From VXNE01 sp965205735 (GTDB taxonomy: Bacteria > Pseudomonadota > Gammaproteobacteria > Pseudomonadales > Azotimanducaceae): 64,000 bases of DNA. Both the position numbers and the translations under genes were made by a program. Shown here in pieces: positions 50,164 to 59,565 of the stretch. Each line of letters starts with the position of its first letter. Position 1 is the stretch's first letter. Under the pieces are notes generated by a model. That model did not search any database, had not been told where the DNA came from, and worked only from the letters and a program-made list of their open reading frames with translations. The stretch spans positions 868,001 through 932,000 of the forward strand of contig OZ242179.1 of assembly GCA_965205735.1 (NCBI GenBank), given 5' to 3'.

Positions 50164-52809
50164 ATGTCCCACATCGACCGGCGCAATAGCAGACAGCCCG
50201 CACGCAATCCATCGTTAGTGCGTGCCGGAGCACCGCTCGGCGCGGCCCTGCCACTGACGCTAGCGGTGTTGGTCGGGGCGTGTGGCGGCGGATCGAGCCC
50301 GGCGCCACCGCCGGCACCGGCACCGCCACCGCCGCCGCCGGACCCGGCGAGCATCGCCATCCCCCCGGGACGCGCCGCGCTCGGATTGATCTCCACAGGC
50401 GAAGTGCGGTTTCTTGCCATCGCAACGGGCGGGGAAGAAACCGAACTCGCCGTCGCAGCAACCGGGGACGACGGTCGCTTTGCGGACCGCGAAGTCGAGA
50501 CGAGTCACACTGGGCCCCTGCGCATCAATGTCGGCCCAAACGATGAGGGAACGAGCCGCTACCTGTGCGACCTGTTGGACGGGTGCATGGATCGGGACGG
50601 TTCGCGTGCCGATTTCGGGGAAACGCTGCCGCTGTCTGCATCGCTCTCCGCCGCTGTCTCGTCCACCTCGTCCGAACCGCCGGACACCGTCAATATCACG
50701 CCGTTCACCACCGCCGCGGTAGAGAGAGCGATCACGCTCGGCGGCCTGACCGCCGCCAACATCGACCAGGCAAACCGGGAAATGGCCGAGGCGCTGGAAA
50801 AGGTTCTGTCGCAGATCCTTCAGCGCGACGACATCGATCTCGGCGACGATCCGGGCGCGATCAGCATCGTCGACCTCACCGATGCACCAGAGCGAATCGC
50901 CCTGGATCACACGAACGTTGAACTTCTGGTCGCAATACTGAACGCAGCCCTGCTCGGATTGGTCAGCGGGGAAACGGATGACGACGTGGTCCAATTGCTG
51001 GCCGCGGCGTTCGCCGACTCGGGCGTCTTGCCCGCAAACGATACGGTGGCGGACGAAGAGACTATCGACATGGCCGACCTGCTTCGGGTCGCGACGGGGG
51101 AACTCGAGGCGTTGCTGGCAAATGCGGATCGCCTCGACGACGTCCGACAACTGCTTGCCCTCGACAACGCGTCGCAGGCCGAAGCATTGCTGGACCGAAT
51201 GCGCGACCTCATCGTCACGTATGAAGGCGTGACCGACACGGTCGAACTGGAACAGGTGGACAGCGACGGCGACGGTCTGGCAAACCTGGCCGAAATCCGG
51301 GACGGACTCGACCCGCAAGATCCAGACAGCGACGGAGACACGGTCGCCGATGGACGCGACCCGTTCCCGTTGGACGGCGCGAGAACGGTAACGCCCGACG
51401 TCTTTCCCCCCGCGAGGGAGTTCGCCGCGCTGTGCGCCAATCCTCGCACTGGAAATTTCCCAGACAGGCCCGGATCGTTTGTCGACGAAAACACCTGGCT
51501 GCGCTCCTGGAGCAACGACCTCTACCTCTGGTACGACGAAATCGTCGACATGGACCCGGTGCTGCATCCAACGCCGGAGTATTTCGAACAAATGAGGACC
51601 TTCGCCGTGACGCCGTCCGGCGCGGACCGGGACCGGTTTCACTTCACCTACCCCACCGATGCGTGGAGGCTGCTCTCCCAGTCCGGTGTTTCGGCCGGCT
51701 ACGGGGTAGCGTTCGCAATACTGGCGTCGCGACCGCCTCGCGATGTTCGGGTGGCGTATATAGAGCCCGACTCGCCGGCGTCCCGAGCGAACCTGCGGCG
51801 CGGCGCTCGCATCCTCACCGTAGACGGTGCCAACGTAACCTACGGCAGACCAGCCGTATTGAACGCGGGGCTCTTTCCCGCCGACACGGGCGAGACCCAC
51901 GAATTCGAGATTCAGGATCCCGGCGCCAGTCAGCCGCGCAAGGTCACGCTCACATCCGCCGTCGTCACTTCCGATCCGGTGCAGAACCACAGCACCATCG
52001 AGACAAGCTCCGGCACGGTCGGCTACATGCTATTCAACGATCACATCGCGACCGCCGAACGGGAACTCGTTGACGCGGTGGCCGAGTTCGAACAAGCCGG
52101 TATCGATGATCTGGTGCTCGATCTGCGTTACAACGGCGGCGGTTATCTCGCGATTGCCAGTCAGATGGCCTACATGGTCGCCGGGCCGTCGACCAGCGGA
52201 CAGACATTCGACGAACTACGCTTCAACGACAAACACACGACGTTGAACCCGGTCACCGGCAGGTCCCTTTCGCCGACTCCCTTCTACGATACGACGCTCG
52301 GCTTTTCGGTGGCGACCGGCAATCCCCTGCCGAGCTTGAATCTGACTCGTGTCTTCGTGCTGACGGGTGGCGGAACGTGCTCCGCCAGCGAGGCGATCAT
52401 CAATGGACTGCGCGGCATCGACCTGGAGGTGATCCAGATCGGGAGGACGACCTGCGGCAAACCGTACGGATTCTATCCGGCCGACAATTGCGGCGTGACC
52501 TACTTCTCCATTCAGTTTCAGGGCGTCAACGCCAAGGGATTCGGCGACTACCCGGACGGGTTCTCGCCCCAAAACACGGACGACGTCGAAGGTGTTTCTG
52601 TGCCGGGCTGCGTCGTCGGCGACGACTTCGATCACACGTTGGGCGACATCGACGAGGCGCGCCTCAAGGCAGCGCTCAGCTACCGCACAGACGCGACCTG
52701 TCCCACGCCCGCCGCCCTCCGCTCTTCCGCACCTGTCCCTGGTTTGCGCGCTTCGCCAACGGCGGACGCTGTCGTGCCCAAATCGATCTGGCAGCAAAAC
52801 CGATGGTGA
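50164..52809 (+). CDS. S41-family protease, lipoprotein with calcium-type repeats
   Basis: 881 residues. Lipobox LVGAC with Cys40, then a Pro/Ala linker. About residues 60-350 are of unknown fold, containing DTVNITPFTTAAVERA, often seen in surface proteins. Thrombospondin-3-type acidic repeats follow: DSDGDGLANLAEI near 365 and DSDGDTVADGRDPFP near 387. A PDZ-like region is about 525-600. The S41 (CtpA-type) protease domain has LVLDLRYNGGGYLAIAS near 652 and the nucleophile region GGGTCSASEAIINGL near 735. It probably cleaves proteins at the periplasmic or outer surface. The small secreted protein that follows overlaps it. Confidence 0.85.
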   Translation: MSHIDRRNSRQPARNPSLVRAGAPLGAALPLTLAVLVGACGGGSSPAPPPAPAPPPPPPDPASIAIPPGRAALGLISTGEVRFLAIATGGEETELAVAATGDDGRFADREVETSHTGPLRINVGPNDEGTSRYLCDLLDGCMDRDGSRADFGETLPLSASLSAAVSSTSSEPPDTVNITPFTTAAVERAITLGGLTAANIDQANREMAEALEKVLSQILQRDDIDLGDDPGAISIVDLTDAPERIALDHTNVELLVAILNAALLGLVSGETDDDVVQLLAAAFADSGVLPANDTVADEETIDMADLLRVATGELEALLANADRLDDVRQLLALDNASQAEALLDRMRDLIVTYEGVTDTVELEQVDSDGDGLANLAEIRDGLDPQDPDSDGDTVADGRDPFPLDGARTVTPDVFPPAREFAALCANPRTGNFPDRPGSFVDENTWLRSWSNDLYLWYDEIVDMDPVLHPTPEYFEQMRTFAVTPSGADRDRFHFTYPTDAWRLLSQSGVSAGYGVAFAILASRPPRDVRVAYIEPDSPASRANLRRGARILTVDGANVTYGRPAVLNAGLFPADTGETHEFEIQDPGASQPRKVTLTSAVVTSDPVQNHSTIETSSGTVGYMLFNDHIATAERELVDAVAEFEQAGIDDLVLDLRYNGGGYLAIASQMAYMVAGPSTSGQTFDELRFNDKHTTLNPVTGRSLSPTPFYDTTLGFSVATGNPLPSLNLTRVFVLTGGGTCSASEAIINGLRGIDLEVIQIGRTTCGKPYGFYPADNCGVTYFSIQFQGVNAKGFGDYPDGFSPQNTDDVEGVSVPGCVVGDDFDHTLGDIDEARLKAALSYRTDATCPTPAALRSSAPVPGLRASPTADAVVPKSIWQQNRW

Positions 52810-53204
52810 GGCGGGCACTACCCGCCGCTTTCGCATCGTTTTGTCTGGTCGGCGCCTCGGCGGCGACGCCGACGAGCGCGCTCGCCGCGATCATCGATTC
52901 GACGGCGTCCAGCCGGACCGATATCCGGCAGGCCGTGACCACCGCGCTCGGCACGGAAGTTCTCATCGCCGACGACGCCCTGACGACATCGAGTTTGCTG
53001 ATCATCGAGCGGCGCTCGCGGCGCTCGATAGACGGCCGAGTCGGTAGCGGGCGGGTCGTGACGCCCCCCGAGATCTTCCAACTAGTGCTGGACGACGACC
53101 AATGCATCCTGGTTCACCGTCGCACGGGCGAGGCGTATCCGCTCGAAAACGCGCGCTGCCGCGCGTCCCCCGCCACGCCTCGCAACGCGCCGTTGTCGAA
53201 CTAA
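52803..53204 (+). CDS. Small secreted protein following the S41 protease
   Basis: 133 residues; the ATG lies inside the protease stop region (7-base overlap), so the pair is translationally coupled. A signal peptide (ALPAAFASFCLVGASAATPT) is present. The mature part has LGTEVLIADDALTTSSLLII and later PPEIFQLVLDDDQCILVHRR, with two Cys (DDQC and NARC) that could form a disulfide. I do not recognise the family. Its position suggests a substrate, chaperone or inhibitor of the protease. Confidence 0.65.
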   Translation: MVRRALPAAFASFCLVGASAATPTSALAAIIDSTASSRTDIRQAVTTALGTEVLIADDALTTSSLLIIERRSRRSIDGRVGSGRVVTPPEIFQLVLDDDQCILVHRRTGEAYPLENARCRASPATPRNAPLSN

Positions 53205-53648
53205 AATCCACAAAGCCCTTGCTTTGGCGCACGGCAATCGCATAATGGGCGCCATGTTGGGCTGAATAAAGGAGGTGATCTGTGATATCAACGGTTGAGG
53301 GGTGTATCAACTCCTAAATCGGGGCGGGGGCGCCCGATGCGCCGCGTGATCACTGATCGTGATTGGCGACGGACGTTCCCGCCAAATTAACATCGCCTTT
53401 CTCCACCACAACACCAGCGCGCGTTGTGGCTGTGTCTATTTCGCTGACAACCCCGTCAGGAATCGCGTTTCCATTCGCGTAGTCGGCATATGCGGCAGCC
53501 CAACTGCCGCCGTTTCCGGTTCCAAGCCTCAAGTTTCATCAATGGCTCTTCCCGGGCTGGAGCAGCGCTTGGCAAGCATTCACATAACATACGATAACCG
53601 GTTGTTTTATCATCGGTTATCGAATACCGATCAAAACAAGGGAAGAAT
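53205..53648. other. Intergenic region with leader-peptide-like site and hairpin
   Basis: No convincing gene lies in these 444 bases. A near-perfect ribosome site, AAAGGAGGTGATCT, precedes a GTG at 53282 that opens an 11-codon frame (MISTVEGCINS, stop at 53317). Right after it is a GC hairpin, ATCGGGGCG pairing with CGCCCGAT (53318-53338), without a T-run. On the minus strand, 53532-53350 reads LGTGNGGSWAAAYADYANGN, which looks protein-like but has no proper start; it may be a relic. Confidence 0.4.
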
Positions 53649-54563
53649 ATGAAACTCGCGGTCGAGTTCCCGAGCGTCGCCTATCGCGAAGGCGCCGAAG
53701 GCATCGTTAAACTGGCGCGGGGAATCGAAGAGATCGGGTTCGATCAGCTCGACACGTTCGATCACGTCATCATGGGTTTCGCCACCCCCTCGCGGGCCGC
53801 GCCGATATATCCCCCGAAGATGCCCATCATGGAAGCCCTGATGACCTTGAGCTTCGTCGCCTCCGCCACTTCGCGCATCGGCCTCGGCACCGAGGTGCTC
53901 GTCCTGCCGCAACGCCAGCCGGTGTTGGTGGCGAAACAGGTGGCCACCCTCGATACGCTTTCCGGCGGGCGCGTGCGCCTCGGCGTCGGCGTCGGCTGGC
54001 AGGAGTCCGAGTACGACGCGCTGGAAGAACCGTTTCGCAATCGCGGCAAGCGCATGGACGAGGCGATCCGGGTATTGCGCGCCTATTGGCGCGATGAGCA
54101 GGTGGACATCGCCGGCGACTACTACACGTCCACGGCCATGGCGATGGAGCCAAAACCGCCCCAGGGCGGAGACTTGCCGATCTGGATCGGCGGCGCGTCG
54201 GAGCGCGCCCTGCGCCGAGTCGGGGAACTCGGGGACGGATGGCTCGCCACCGCGATCTCCGACCCGGCGGTAGCGAAAAAGTGCAAGAACAAGATCGCAG
54301 CTTACGCGGAAGCGGCGGGCCGCGATCCGGACGCCCTCGGCTATCAGCAAATGCTCGCGGTTCCACCAACGGATGACGCCGGCAAGCGATTCTATTCCGA
54401 CACGGATCGGGTGGTGGAACGTGCCGTGTCCGCGATGGAAATGGGCTTCGGATGGGGAACGCTGAACGCGACGGCGATTTTCCAGTCCGGCGCGCGCAGC
54501 GTGGAGGCGATGCTCGATGTCCTTGCAACGCTCCACGAGGCGATCCGCGGGGCGACGGGCTGA
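53649..54563 (+). CDS. LLM-class flavin-dependent oxidoreductase
   Basis: 304 residues, luciferase-like TIM barrel. MKLAVEFPSVAYREGAEGIV, TLSFVASATSRIGLGTEVLV (about 62-81), then KQVATLDTLSGGRVRLGVGV with GWQESEY (about 100-125) and LPIWIGGASERALRRVGELG are hallmarks of the F420/FMN-dependent group. It is a two-electron hydride-transfer or monooxygenase enzyme with unknown substrate. The acyl-CoA-dehydrogenase-fold gene follows after 51 bases in the same direction. Confidence 0.9.
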   Translation: MKLAVEFPSVAYREGAEGIVKLARGIEEIGFDQLDTFDHVIMGFATPSRAAPIYPPKMPIMEALMTLSFVASATSRIGLGTEVLVLPQRQPVLVAKQVATLDTLSGGRVRLGVGVGWQESEYDALEEPFRNRGKRMDEAIRVLRAYWRDEQVDIAGDYYTSTAMAMEPKPPQGGDLPIWIGGASERALRRVGELGDGWLATAISDPAVAKKCKNKIAAYAEAAGRDPDALGYQQMLAVPPTDDAGKRFYSDTDRVVERAVSAMEMGFGWGTLNATAIFQSGARSVEAMLDVLATLHEAIRGATG

Positions 54564-54614
54564 ACGCGACCGGCACCACTAAAGCCTGAACAAACGCTCG
54601 CTCTAGGGAACACG

Positions 54615-55766
54615 TTGGGCGCAAACACACTCGTCGCGAAGGCGGAAAGGCTCGGACCCCTGGTCGCGGCCCACGCGGACCAAGCCGAACGCGAACGCCG
54701 TCTGCCGGCGCCAGTGGCGGAGGCGTTCGCGCGCGAGGGGCTGTACCGGATTGCAGCGCCCAAGACATTTCGCGGCGCCGAAGCCGACCCGATGACCCAG
54801 ATCCGGGTCATCGAAGCCGTATCGCGCGTGGACGGGAGCGCAGGCTGGAACCTCATGATCGGCATCGAAACCTTCGGCATCATCGGTCCGGGTTTCGCCA
54901 AGTGTCCGGCGCTCATCGCCGATCCCATGACGGTGATGGCCAGTTCGACCGCCGCCATCGGCCGCGCGGACCATGTCCAAAACGGCTGGCGTGTCGAGGG
55001 GCAATGGCAGTTCGTCAGCGGCGTGCACAATGCGCAGATCTTCGGCGCCACCGTGCAACTCTATGAGAACAACGAGCGCATCGATGACGCCACGCGCTAC
55101 GCCATCGTTCCCGCCAGCGATATCGAGATCGTGGATACGTGGAATGTCTCTGGACTGCGGGGCTCCGGCTCCCACGACGTGCGCGTCGACCGCGTTACCG
55201 TACCGGAAGCGCACATCATCGCGTCGATGGGAGGCGCTACGGGCGATTCCCCGCTCGGGGGCATTCCTCTGGGGACGCGTCTCGCCTACAACAAGGTCGC
55301 CGTGGCGCTCGGCATCGCCCGCGCCGGGATCGACGCCTTCGTCGAACTCGCGGCCGGCAAGCAACTCCGTCTGACCACGCGCATGCTGCGGGAGCGCCCC
55401 TTCGCCCAGCGAGCCGTGGCGCTGGCGGAGGCGCGATTGCGCGGCGCCCGGGCCTCGGTGTTCGAGCGCACGGAGGCGATGTGGCGCAAGGTGGTCGCTG
55501 GAGAGGAGTTTACGTTGCGCGACCGCGCCCTGTTCCAGATCGTCTGCTCGGACGCGGTCCTGGCGGCGGCGCAAGCGGTAGACACCGTCGCCGAAGCCGC
55601 TGGAACATCGGCCAACCAACTCGAACAACCGCTTGAACGCATCGCCCGCAACGTCCGCGTCGTGCGCCAGCATGTAACGGTGGCGCCGCACCACATCGAG
55701 GACGGCGGACGCGTGCTGCTGGGACTCGAGCCGACCGGTTTGATGCTGTCAGGACTCAGGAACTAG
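54615..55766 (+). CDS. Acyl-CoA-dehydrogenase-fold flavoprotein (group D monooxygenase-like)
   Basis: 383 residues from a TTG at 54615 behind AGGGAAC. EREGLYRIAAPKTFRGAEAD-type N-terminus, VIEAVSRVDGSAGWNLMIGI (about 64-83), GQWQFVSGVHNAQIFGATV and VSGLRGSGSHDVRVDRVTVP (about 176-195) match HsaA/DszC-like proteins, which use the dehydrogenase fold for flavin-dependent hydroxylation instead of acyl-CoA oxidation. The catalytic Glu region of true dehydrogenases is absent. It is next to an LLM oxidoreductase, so both may act in one catabolic route. Confidence 0.82.
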   Translation: MGANTLVAKAERLGPLVAAHADQAERERRLPAPVAEAFAREGLYRIAAPKTFRGAEADPMTQIRVIEAVSRVDGSAGWNLMIGIETFGIIGPGFAKCPALIADPMTVMASSTAAIGRADHVQNGWRVEGQWQFVSGVHNAQIFGATVQLYENNERIDDATRYAIVPASDIEIVDTWNVSGLRGSGSHDVRVDRVTVPEAHIIASMGGATGDSPLGGIPLGTRLAYNKVAVALGIARAGIDAFVELAAGKQLRLTTRMLRERPFAQRAVALAEARLRGARASVFERTEAMWRKVVAGEEFTLRDRALFQIVCSDAVLAAAQAVDTVAEAAGTSANQLEQPLERIARNVRVVRQHVTVAPHHIEDGGRVLLGLEPTGLMLSGLRN

Positions 55767-55768
55767 CG

Positions 55769-56617
55769 TCAGGCAATGACGGCGGTCTCTCCGAGATGCT
55801 CGACGAGCCAAGCCTTGAGCGGCACATCTTCATCGGTGGGCGACGTATATCCCATCCCGCCCGTGGGGCTCGCGCCGAGCAACTGGCGCCGAATCGGATC
55901 GGCGCGGGCCAGGTAGTGGTCCACGGTCATGTCGTCGCGCGGGCGCAGCCAACGATAGCTGTAGCCCAAGAACAATATCTTGCGGGTGAACCGCGACTGG
56001 TTGCGGCCCGACGCGTGCCACAGGCGTCGTTCGAAAAACACCGCATCGCCGGCGCGCGCGCACACGGGCGTCGCATCGGGATGTTCCGCGTTGTCCACAG
56101 GGAATTCGAGCGTGTTGCGCCGGTGACTGGCGGGAATCACGTGGGTGCTGCCCCGATCCGGGGTCTCGGTCCCGGTGAGGAGAAAAGCCACCTTGAGCGA
56201 CACGCGCGGACGCGGATTGGTTTCGAAATCGATATTCAACCGGCCGCTGTCCTGGTGCCAGCGCAGGCGACCGTTTTGCGACGGAAGATTCTCTGGCGGC
56301 GGCGGCGTGATGATGAGGTGGCTGTGATAGAGCTGGATGTGCCAGCCGAGGATGTCGATGACCTTGGCAATCGTCCGAGGCCAATCGAGGAGCTCCAGGA
56401 ACGCATCGTCGTAACCGATACAGTCCAGGTGGTTGAGCCGTTCGTGGGGTTGCAGTCCGTACCTGGGCCGGTATTCGACATCGAGCCGATCAGCCGCATC
56501 GGTCAGCCGCGCGAGTGTCGCCGGCGGCAGCACGTCCCGTGCAATGAAATACCCCTGCTCGTCAAAGCACCTGCGCTCCTCCTCCGTCAGCCGGTAATCC
56601 AAACATTCGGCGTCCAT
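55769..56617 (-). CDS. Phytanoyl-CoA dioxygenase (PhyH) family protein
   Basis: 282 residues. ECFDEQGYFIARDVLPPATL-type N-terminus (the typical 'FxxxGYFxxxxxL' opening), iron ligands His and Asp in LRWHQDSGRLN (about 120-130) and the distal His in RRLWHASGRNQSRFTRKILF (about 198-217). These are Fe(II)/2-oxoglutarate hydroxylases of lipids or secondary metabolites. It converges on the preceding flavoprotein gene with only 2 bases between stops. Confidence 0.9.
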   Translation of the reverse strand: MDAECLDYRLTEEERRCFDEQGYFIARDVLPPATLARLTDAADRLDVEYRPRYGLQPHERLNHLDCIGYDDAFLELLDWPRTIAKVIDILGWHIQLYHSHLIITPPPPENLPSQNGRLRWHQDSGRLNIDFETNPRPRVSLKVAFLLTGTETPDRGSTHVIPASHRRNTLEFPVDNAEHPDATPVCARAGDAVFFERRLWHASGRNQSRFTRKILFLGYSYRWLRPRDDMTVDHYLARADPIRRQLLGASPTGGMGYTSPTDEDVPLKAWLVEHLGETAVIA

Positions 56618-56682
56618 GCCTCAAGAGTGTACACGCCACGGTACGCTGCCGGAAACATCGCGCGGGCTAATGAATGTCGCCA

Positions 56683-56985
56683 TCAGCTTTTCGCCACCGA
56701 CTCCTTGATCCATGACAGTATTTTGTCGAAGGGGCAGTCGCCAGCTTCCAGCATGCCCACGATAAAGGTGTGGGCGGACGCTGCATCCACCGAAAGTTTC
56801 CAGCCGTTGAGGCGCAAGAATATATCCGTCACGAAGAAGGCCGCCCGTTTATTGCCGTCCAGGAACGCGTGGTTCAGTAACAATGAATGGAAAAGAGCGG
56901 CGGCCAATTCCGCCAAATCATCGTAGTACCCGGTCTGGGGCCGGTATAGGGCGCTTTCGAGCAGCCCCTTGTCGCTGCGGCAAGT
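56683..56985 (-). pseudogene. Doc/Fic-type toxin, 5'-truncated
   Basis: On the minus strand DKGLLESALYRPQTGYYDDL leads to ALFHSLLLNHAFLDGNKRAA (the Fic motif HxFxDGNKR) and FFVTDIFLRLNGWKLSVDAA, ending at 56683. The N-terminal 20-30 residues of Doc (about 125 residues) and any antitoxin phd are missing; the sequence turns into the promoter of the divergent LLM gene near 56985. The catalytic His is present, but without a start codon and N-terminus it is most likely a relic. Doc toxins phosphorylate EF-Tu. Confidence 0.75.
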
Positions 56986-57031
56986 CCGACAAGCTGATAG
57001 CCTGCCTTAAACATCGCGCGAGGCAACCGCA

Positions 57032-58156
57032 ATGAAATTCGGTCTCTTCGTCTACTGCACGGTGGGACGCCGCCACGAGCTCGAAGCGGGGATGGCTGGC
57101 AGGAACCCGACGCTCTATCGACGCATGCTCGCGGAACTCGCGGACTACGCGCGGTTCGCGGAAACCCGGGGCTACTTCGGCTTCGGCCATCCCGAGCACC
57201 ATCTGCAGATCGAAGGCTTCGAGATCGCAAACGACCCCGCATTGATGGCGATGTGGCTCGGACAGCACACCGAGACCATGCGGATCGTCACCTGCGGCTT
57301 CGTGTCCACCGCCAACAATCCCCTCGCCACCGCCGAGAAAATCGCCACCATGGACCACATGCTGGGCGGACGCTTAGGTGTAGGCCTGGTGCGCGGCTAT
57401 CAGGCGCGCTGGGTAGAAAACTTCAAGGTCCGCCCGGAACTCAGGGCGGTCGGGCCATGGACCAAGGACACGCCGGACGACGACCTCAACCGGCGCTATT
57501 TCACCGAGTTCGTCGAGGTGGTGACGAAGGCGCTGGCCAACGAGACGTTCTCACACCGGGGGGAGTTCTGGACCTTTCCGCCGGCGGGTTTCGTCAACCC
57601 GCATCCGCATCCCGTCTACACGCGGTTCGGTCGCGGCGTGGACGCCGATATGCGGGTCGACGAAATCGGCATCGCGCCACGGCCCCTGCAGGCGGAAATA
57701 CCGCTGTATGGCGGTTTCTCCGCGAGCCTGCGCACGGCGAAGTTCTGGGCGAGGTACAAGGGCCGCCCGATCGTCCTTTCGGGCAACACGGAGTTCCTGC
57801 AGCTACTCTGGCGTGAGTGGCGCGAAGAGGCCGAGGCCCACGGTCACCACGTCCCGCCCGGCGAGGAAGCCTGCTGGGGCGGAATCATGGTCTGCGCCGA
57901 AACCGACGCCAGGGCCCAGGCGCTGTTCGAAGACATGCAGTGGTTCTGGGATACCTGGGCGACTCCCTTCGGGCAGGGTCTCCCCGAACTCCTGGTCGGT
58001 TCTCCCGACACCCTCAACAAGCGCATCGAGCGCATCTCGAAGGCGGTTCCCATCGACGAAGCCTTCCTGCTGATTCCGGCGGGTATTCACACGCCGGAAC
58101 AGATTCACGACTCGCTCGATCTGTTCGCGCGAAAGGTCATGCCGAACTGGGGGTAG
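57032..58156 (+). CDS. LLM-class flavin-dependent oxidoreductase
   Basis: 374 residues, longer than the 300-residue LLM protein at 53649 and of a different subgroup. MKFGLFVYCTVGRRHELEAG, YARFAETRGYFGFGHPEHHL, then NNPLATAEKIATMDHMLGGR and LGVGLVRGYQARWVENF (about 95-130), the latter matching the flavin/F420-phosphate site. RPIVLSGNTEFLQLLWREWR and the C-terminal LPELLVGSPDTLNKRIERIS are conserved in alkanal-monooxygenase-like proteins. Substrate unknown. Confidence 0.88.
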   Translation: MKFGLFVYCTVGRRHELEAGMAGRNPTLYRRMLAELADYARFAETRGYFGFGHPEHHLQIEGFEIANDPALMAMWLGQHTETMRIVTCGFVSTANNPLATAEKIATMDHMLGGRLGVGLVRGYQARWVENFKVRPELRAVGPWTKDTPDDDLNRRYFTEFVEVVTKALANETFSHRGEFWTFPPAGFVNPHPHPVYTRFGRGVDADMRVDEIGIAPRPLQAEIPLYGGFSASLRTAKFWARYKGRPIVLSGNTEFLQLLWREWREEAEAHGHHVPPGEEACWGGIMVCAETDARAQALFEDMQWFWDTWATPFGQGLPELLVGSPDTLNKRIERISKAVPIDEAFLLIPAGIHTPEQIHDSLDLFARKVMPNWG

Positions 58157-58174
58157 CGCAGCCGCCAGCTACCG

Positions 58175-59455
58175 CTATCCGGAGGCCGCGCGCTCCGTGA
58201 TCGCCTCGTAGGTCAACACCTTGAGCTTCTCCCGCAGCGGCCACGGCGAGCCCATGAGTTGAATCATCCCGATGACGATGATCTCCTCCACCGGATCGAC
58301 CCAGAAGACTGTGCCGGCGGCGCCGCCCCAGGAGTACTCGCCCACGGAGCCGACGCCCCCTTCTCCCAGTTCGGTAACCAGACCGAAGCCAAGACCGAAA
58401 CCGAAGCCATGACCGACCTTGCGCTTCTCGCCCTTATCGACCGGCCGTTCGCCCTGCCCCGCGCCAGAAAGCGCGGCGGGCAGGTGGTTCACGACCATGA
58501 GATTCACAGTCTCGGGATGCAGGATGCGTACGCCGTCCAGTTCGCCTCCATTGCGGAGCATCTCGGCGAACCGCATGTAGTCGCGCGACGTCGAGATGAG
58601 TCCGCCGCCGCCCGAATACATGGTTTTGGCCCTTTTGCCCTTCCCCTTGCCGTCGAACGCAACGAGCTTGCGCTCCTTTCCGTCCCAGATATGGTTGGGC
58701 AGCAGCCGGGACATCTTGTCCTCGGGAATGTTGAAAAACGTGTCACGCATGTCGAGCGGGCGGAATAGCCGTTCGCGCAGGAAGACATCGAGCGACTGGC
58801 CACTGATACGCTCGACGACCGCGCCGACCACGTCCGAGGCAACGCTGTAGTGCCATCGTGCGCCGGGCTCGAATTTGAGCGGCAGCGTCGCCAGACGCTC
58901 GATGAATCCATCCAGGTCGGCGGCGCCCAGCGGATTGACCTCGTTGTAGAGCCTGTCCACCGGATCCTTGGGATCGAAGCCGTAGGAAAAACCCGCGGTA
59001 TGTGTCAGCAGGTGCTGCATGGTCATGGTCCCTTCCAAAGGAACGCGCTTCCCGTCCTCGCCGAGCACCTCAAGTTCCTTGAGTTCGGGCAGAAACCTGG
59101 AGACGGGATCACTGAGTTGGAAAGCATCCTCCTCGTGCAGCATCATCGCGGCGACCGCCGTGATCGGCTTGGACATGGAATAGATGCGGAACAGCGCATC
59201 CTCTGTGAGCGGCCGATCATCATCCACGCCCCGCTGGCCCACTGCGGACACGTGCACGATCCTGCCTTCGCGCGCGACCATGGTCAGCACCCCGGCAAGC
59301 TTGCCTTCATGAACGAATTCCTGCGTCGCGGCCGTGATGCGCTCCAGGCGCTCGCTGGACATACCGACACTCTCGGGCTGCGCGACGGGTATCTCGACGC
59401 AGCCGGACGCCGATGCCAGGAGCGGGGCAACGGCGATCATCAGCTTGATCTTCAT
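58175..59455 (-). CDS. Serine hydrolase (class C beta-lactamase/esterase fold), lipoprotein
   Basis: 426 residues from the ATG at 59455; an in-frame extension upstream is antisense to nothing useful and is rejected. The signal MKIKLMIAVAPLLASASGC carries a lipobox with Cys19. SxxK: SMSK (93-96) in RIYSMSKPITAVAAM; the second motif is Tyr in WHYSVASDVVGAVVERISGQ; the KTG-like end is GEYSWGGAAGTVFWVDP. It is probably an EstB-like esterase or peptidase of the envelope and not a resistance lactamase. It is the lone gene on this strand between neighbours. Confidence 0.87.
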   Translation of the reverse strand: MKIKLMIAVAPLLASASGCVEIPVAQPESVGMSSERLERITAATQEFVHEGKLAGVLTMVAREGRIVHVSAVGQRGVDDDRPLTEDALFRIYSMSKPITAVAAMMLHEEDAFQLSDPVSRFLPELKELEVLGEDGKRVPLEGTMTMQHLLTHTAGFSYGFDPKDPVDRLYNEVNPLGAADLDGFIERLATLPLKFEPGARWHYSVASDVVGAVVERISGQSLDVFLRERLFRPLDMRDTFFNIPEDKMSRLLPNHIWDGKERKLVAFDGKGKGKRAKTMYSGGGGLISTSRDYMRFAEMLRNGGELDGVRILHPETVNLMVVNHLPAALSGAGQGERPVDKGEKRKVGHGFGFGLGFGLVTELGEGGVGSVGEYSWGGAAGTVFWVDPVEEIIVIGMIQLMGSPWPLREKLKVLTYEAITERAASG

Positions 59456-59565
59456 GGATTCTCCTCGTGAAGGGTACGTACACGGCCTTCCCGCAGCGTG
59501 TCGTCTTCGGCCCTTATTGGAGGGACCATCTCGAAGTCGAGAGACCTCGGCCAGGCGCGCGCATT

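Noticed and set aside
50260..51990. 576-codon minus-strand frame over the S41 protease
   Set aside because: Antisense to a protein with lipobox, calcium repeats and protease motifs; no domain of its own.
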